From positions 1-32,187 of the forward strand of contig DAIDAO010000009.1 of NCBI GenBank assembly GCA_027310575.1: a DNA stretch of 32,187 nucleotides. Reading direction: 5' to 3'. Below are positions 29,374-32,187 of this stretch, in pieces. Both the position numbers and the translations under genes were made by a program. Each line of letters starts with the position of its first letter. Position 1 is the first letter of the stretch. The notes beneath the pieces were generated by a model. That model was not told the DNA's origin. It saw nothing but the letters and a program-made list of their open reading frames with translations, and did no database searches. This DNA comes from a bacterium. GTDB taxonomy: Archaea; Thermoproteota; Nitrososphaeria; Nitrososphaerales; Gagatemarchaeaceae.

Positions 29374-31778
29374 GCCCCTCGGCCGGTCTCGCTGTGGTTG
29401 GGAAACCCCTTGCGAAGGTCGACGCCGCCGCCAAGGCCACCGGACAGGCGAAGTACGCGGACGACCTGGTCCTCCCCGGGATGCTGTGGGGGAGGATCCT
29501 CAGGAGCGTCCACCCTCACGCAGCGATCGAGTCGATAGACGCCAGCCAGGCGCTCGCAGTCCCGGGGGTCACAGCGGTGCTGACCGGCAAGGACCTCCCC
29601 GAGAAGTATGGCATCCTCCCCGTAAGCCAGGACGAAACAGCATTCGCGACTGACAGGGCCAGGTACGCCGGGGAGGCGGTCGCAGCCGTTGCCGCGACAA
29701 GCCCCGAAGCGGCCGACGAGGCCCTGCGGAGGATACGCGTCGTCTACAGACCCCTCGAGAAGGTCACGGACATCGACGACGCGCTGGGGATGAAGGGCCC
29801 TGCCATACACGCCGAATCCGACGGCAACGTCCAGAAGCGGGTCAACCTCGAGTTCGGCGACGTCGAAAGAGGGTTCAAGGAGGCTGATCACATCAGAGAG
29901 GACGATTTCTTCTACGCGGGGAGCAACCACGCAGCGCTGGAAGAGCACACAGCGGTTGCTTCCTACGGCACGGACGGAAGGCTCACCGTCTGGTCCTCCA
30001 CGCAGGTCCCGCACTACCTCCACCGGACGCTAGAGCGGGTCCTCGGCCTTCCTGCCGGGAGGATAAGGGTGATCGCGCCCACGATAGGCGGCGGGTTCGG
30101 GGCGAAGACAGACATCTTCTCTCACGAGCTCGCGGCAGGCAAGCTCTCCATGGTGACAGGGCGCCCGGTGAAGATCACATGCACGAGGGAGGAGGTCTTC
30201 TACCTTCACCGGGGGAGGCACCCAGTCCGGATTCACGTCAGGACAGGGTTCAAGCGGAACGGGAAGATCACGGCCATGCACCTGAAGGCGATTCTGGACG
30301 GCGGCGCCTACGGGAGCTACGGGGTGGCAACCACCTACTACGTCGGCGCTCTGATCCCCGCCACCTACCGCATCCCGAGCTACAAGTTCGAAGGCGCACG
30401 CGTGTTCACCAACAAGCCCCCCTGCGGCCCGAAGCGCGGCCACGGGACCCCGCAGCCGAGGTTCGCAGTCGAGTGCCACCTGGACAAGGCGGCGGGCGAG
30501 CTCGGGATCGACCCTGTCGACCTGAGGCTGAAGAACTCGGTCACGCCCTTCTCCACCACCGCGAACCACCTGCGGATAACGAGCTGCGGCCTCGAAGAGT
30601 GCGTCGAGAGGGTCGTGAAGGCGTCGCGCTTCCGCGAAAAGCGGGGCAGGCTCGGCGCAGGGAGGGGGGTGGGATTCGCGGTGAGCAGCTACATCTCAGG
30701 GGCAGGGCTCCCCATCTACTGGAACGACCTCCCCCACTCCTCGGCGCAGGTACGGCTCGACAGGGGAGGGGGCGTGACTGTCTACTGCGGCGCCACGGAC
30801 ATAGGGCAGGGCTCCACCTCGACCCTCGCCTACCTCGCGGCGGAGACCCTCGGGGTGTCGGTCTCGGACGTGACTGTGGTCACAGCGGACACCGACCTAA
30901 CCCCCGTCGACCTCGGGAGCTACTCGAGCAGAGTCACCTTCATGGCAGGAAACGCAGTGCTTCAGGCCGCGACACGGGCGAGAGATCTTGTCCTCAGGTC
31001 GGCCGCCAAGGAGCTCAAGGTCGCCCCCGCCGGGTTGGTGGCAAGGGCTGGCAGGGTACACTGCAGAGGCGACCCTCAGAAGCGTCTGAGCTGGGTGCAG
31101 GCGGTCCGGGGGGCTGAAGCCAGGTTCGGTCCAATTGCCGCGTCTGGCAGCTACAAGCCGAAGGACCTCGCCGGGCCCTACAAGGGCTCGGGGGTCGGCC
31201 CTTCCCCAGCCTACAGCTTCTCGGCCTGCGTCGCGGAGGTCTCCTGCGACAGGGAGACAGGCATGGTCCAGGTGGAGAAGGTGTGGCTCGCGCACGACAT
31301 AGGCAGGGCGCTCAACCCGCTCAGCGTCGAAGGGCAGATAGAAGGAGGCGTGGTGATGGGTCTGGGAGAGGCGCTGATGGAGGAGCAGGCGTTCCGAAAC
31401 GGGTTCCTGAAGTCGCCCTCTCTGCTCTGGTACAAGGTCCCGACTGTGATGGAAGCGCCGGAGATCCATTCCATCCTCGTCGAGACCGTCGACCCGGAGG
31501 GCCCTCTCGGTGCGAAGGAGGTGGGGCAGGGGCCGCTCCTTCCAGTGGCGCCGGCAATCGCCAACGCAGTGCATGACGCTCTCGGGATACGTCTCGACGA
31601 GGTGCCAATCACGCCGGACAAGGTCCTCAGGGCGTTGAAGGACATGACGTCAGGGGGGCCGGGGAGGGTCGGACCCGGCCGGTTCCCGAGCTTCGACTTC
31701 GGGGAGGCCACACGGGTGCCGTCAGGGATGTCGCGCACGTCTGCAGGCCGGCGAGGCAGCCGCAGGAGGGCTGACTAG
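29370..31778 (+). CDS. hcrA: 4-Hydroxybenzoyl-CoA reductase alpha subunit (molybdenum, HcrA-like)
   Basis: This 802-residue molybdenum subunit of the xanthine-oxidase family begins VVGKPLAKVDAAAKATGQAKYADDL. It contains GILPVSQDE, a stretch I associate with HcrA, then IGGGFGAKTD, the cofactor loop PKRGHGTPQPRF, the TDIGQGS segment and GAKEVGQGP with the catalytic-position glutamate. It is expected to reduce 4-hydroxybenzoyl-CoA to benzoyl-CoA. ATG at 29370 overlaps the hcrC stop (ATGA). After the usual family end (PDKVLRALKDM), about 44 residues of low-complexity glycine/arginine/serine sequence follow, which is unusual. A different hydroxylase of the family remains possible but the beta subunit favours Hcr. 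Confidence 0.86.
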   Translation: MSPSAGLAVVGKPLAKVDAAAKATGQAKYADDLVLPGMLWGRILRSVHPHAAIESIDASQALAVPGVTAVLTGKDLPEKYGILPVSQDETAFATDRARYAGEAVAAVAATSPEAADEALRRIRVVYRPLEKVTDIDDALGMKGPAIHAESDGNVQKRVNLEFGDVERGFKEADHIREDDFFYAGSNHAALEEHTAVASYGTDGRLTVWSSTQVPHYLHRTLERVLGLPAGRIRVIAPTIGGGFGAKTDIFSHELAAGKLSMVTGRPVKITCTREEVFYLHRGRHPVRIHVRTGFKRNGKITAMHLKAILDGGAYGSYGVATTYYVGALIPATYRIPSYKFEGARVFTNKPPCGPKRGHGTPQPRFAVECHLDKAAGELGIDPVDLRLKNSVTPFSTTANHLRITSCGLEECVERVVKASRFREKRGRLGAGRGVGFAVSSYISGAGLPIYWNDLPHSSAQVRLDRGGGVTVYCGATDIGQGSTSTLAYLAAETLGVSVSDVTVVTADTDLTPVDLGSYSSRVTFMAGNAVLQAATRARDLVLRSAAKELKVAPAGLVARAGRVHCRGDPQKRLSWVQAVRGAEARFGPIAASGSYKPKDLAGPYKGSGVGPSPAYSFSACVAEVSCDRETGMVQVEKVWLAHDIGRALNPLSVEGQIEGGVVMGLGEALMEEQAFRNGFLKSPSLLWYKVPTVMEAPEIHSILVETVDPEGPLGAKEVGQGPLLPVAPAIANAVHDALGIRLDEVPITPDKVLRALKDMTSGGPGRVGPGRFPSFDFGEATRVPSGMSRTSAGRRGSRRRAD
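31764..31770 (+). promoter_or_regulatory. Ribosome-binding site before hcrB
   Basis: AGGAGGG lies 10 bases before the CTG at 31781. It supports that codon as the start of hcrB, since no ATG, GTG or TTG is available in frame near the conserved N-terminus. Confidence 0.5.
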
Positions 31779-31780
31779 CT

Positions 31781-32187
31781 CTGCTCAGGCTCCCAGAGTT
31801 CTCGTACGTCTCCGCGAAGACCGCCGAAGAAGCCAGCGGTCTGGCCGCAGCCTCTCCCCATGCTGTCCTCCTCTCCGGGGGGACAGACCTCATCCCCAAC
31901 ATCAAGCGTCGGCAGCTAGAGCCCCGCCTTGTTATCGGCCTGTCTGGGATTACGGGGCTGAAGGGGATTCGGGGTAATGGCGAGAACGGCCTGTCCATAG
32001 GTGCGCTGACCACGCTCGACGAGATCGCATCGTCAAGGGTCGTGAACGAGCGCTATCCCGCCCTCGCCCAAGCCGCGGCGAGCGTCGGGAGCCCCCAGAT
32101 CAGAGCGTCGGGCACCCTGGGCGGCAACCTCTGCCAGGACACGCGGTGCAGCTACTTCGACACGCCTTCAGGATGGAGGGAAGGCGT
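31781..32187 (+). CDS. hcrB: 4-Hydroxybenzoyl-CoA reductase beta subunit (FAD, HcrB-like), 3' end cut by window
   Basis: The visible 135 residues are the N-terminal part of the FAD-binding subunit: LRLPEFSYVSAKTAEEA, LLSGGTDLIPNIKRR (flavin-binding loop), LSIGALTTLDEI, and SPQIRASGTLGGNLCQDTRC. The following SYFDTPSGWREG begins the insertion that in HcrB carries an extra [4Fe-4S] cluster, a feature specific to 4-hydroxybenzoyl-CoA reductases. The frame has an upstream stop at 31772-31774 and no ATG, GTG or TTG before the conserved region, so CTG at 31781 is the best start. AGGAGGG lies 10 bases before it. The gene follows hcrA by 2 bases and runs off the window. Confidence 0.8.
   Translation, partial: MLRLPEFSYVSAKTAEEASGLAAASPHAVLLSGGTDLIPNIKRRQLEPRLVIGLSGITGLKGIRGNGENGLSIGALTTLDEIASSRVVNERYPALAQAAASVGSPQIRASGTLGGNLCQDTRCSYFDTPSGWREG

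Overview
The window is gene-dense, GC-rich archaeal DNA. The archaeal calls are a FEN1 flap endonuclease, an archaeal translin, diphthine synthase, an archaeal-type FAD synthetase, an Hjc-like nuclease, an AbrB-PhoU protein and a tRNA-Lys whose D-arm appears interrupted by introns. Many lead genes have a TATA-like box about 30 bases before the start codon and almost no leader. A small protein at 7242-7778 resembles a family I associate with Nitrososphaerota (Thaumarchaeota). I therefore suspect that phylum or a relative, but the sequence alone does not prove it.

Layout. Bases 1-5122 hold housekeeping genes: a winged-helix protein, FEN1, a threonine-dehydratase-like enzyme, a metallo-beta-lactamase hydrolase, an acyl-CoA thioesterase, a TPR-like protein, a zinc micro-protein, an Hjc-like nuclease and translin. 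Bases 5119-7178 hold the FAD synthetase and DphB-DUF357 genes, the tRNA-Lys and a 49-residue YHS protein. Bases 7242-11574 hold a small DNA-binding-like protein, a GltD-like flavoprotein, an N-terminally truncated dehydrogenase, an amidohydrolase and a small zinc protein. Bases 11585-13577 hold fdhD and an AbrB-PhoU gene.

Bases 13654-32187 look like an anaerobic aromatic-degradation island. Operon 1 (13654-17955, +) encodes three predicted enzymes of the benzoyl-CoA ring pathway: ring hydrolase (Oah/BamA-like), hydroxyacyl-CoA dehydrogenase (Had) and dienoyl-CoA hydratase (Dch). It also encodes an iron-sulfur subunit and an NrfD-type membrane subunit. A metallo-beta-lactamase gene (-) and a palindromic divergent promoter separate it from operon 2. 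Operon 2 (19004 to the window end, +) encodes a three-gene 2-oxoacid:acceptor oxidoreductase (gamma-delta fusion, alpha, beta), an ATP-dependent benzoyl-CoA reductase in the order B-D-A-C, a large molybdopterin oxidoreductase, and a 4-hydroxybenzoyl-CoA reductase (HcrC, HcrA and a partial HcrB).

How the genes may work together (inference). The molybdoenzyme with its iron-sulfur and NrfD partners could be a PadBCD-type phenylacetyl-CoA oxidoreductase making phenylglyoxylate. The 2-oxoacid oxidoreductase could turn phenylglyoxylate into benzoyl-CoA and reduce ferredoxin. Hcr would feed in 4-hydroxybenzoyl-CoA. The reductase would spend reduced ferredoxin plus ATP to dearomatise the ring, and Dch, Had and Oah would hydrate, oxidise and open it. 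No aryl-CoA ligase or beta-oxidation genes for the ring-opened product are seen here. No gap between genes exceeds about 300 bases. No insertion sequence or CRISPR array was seen.
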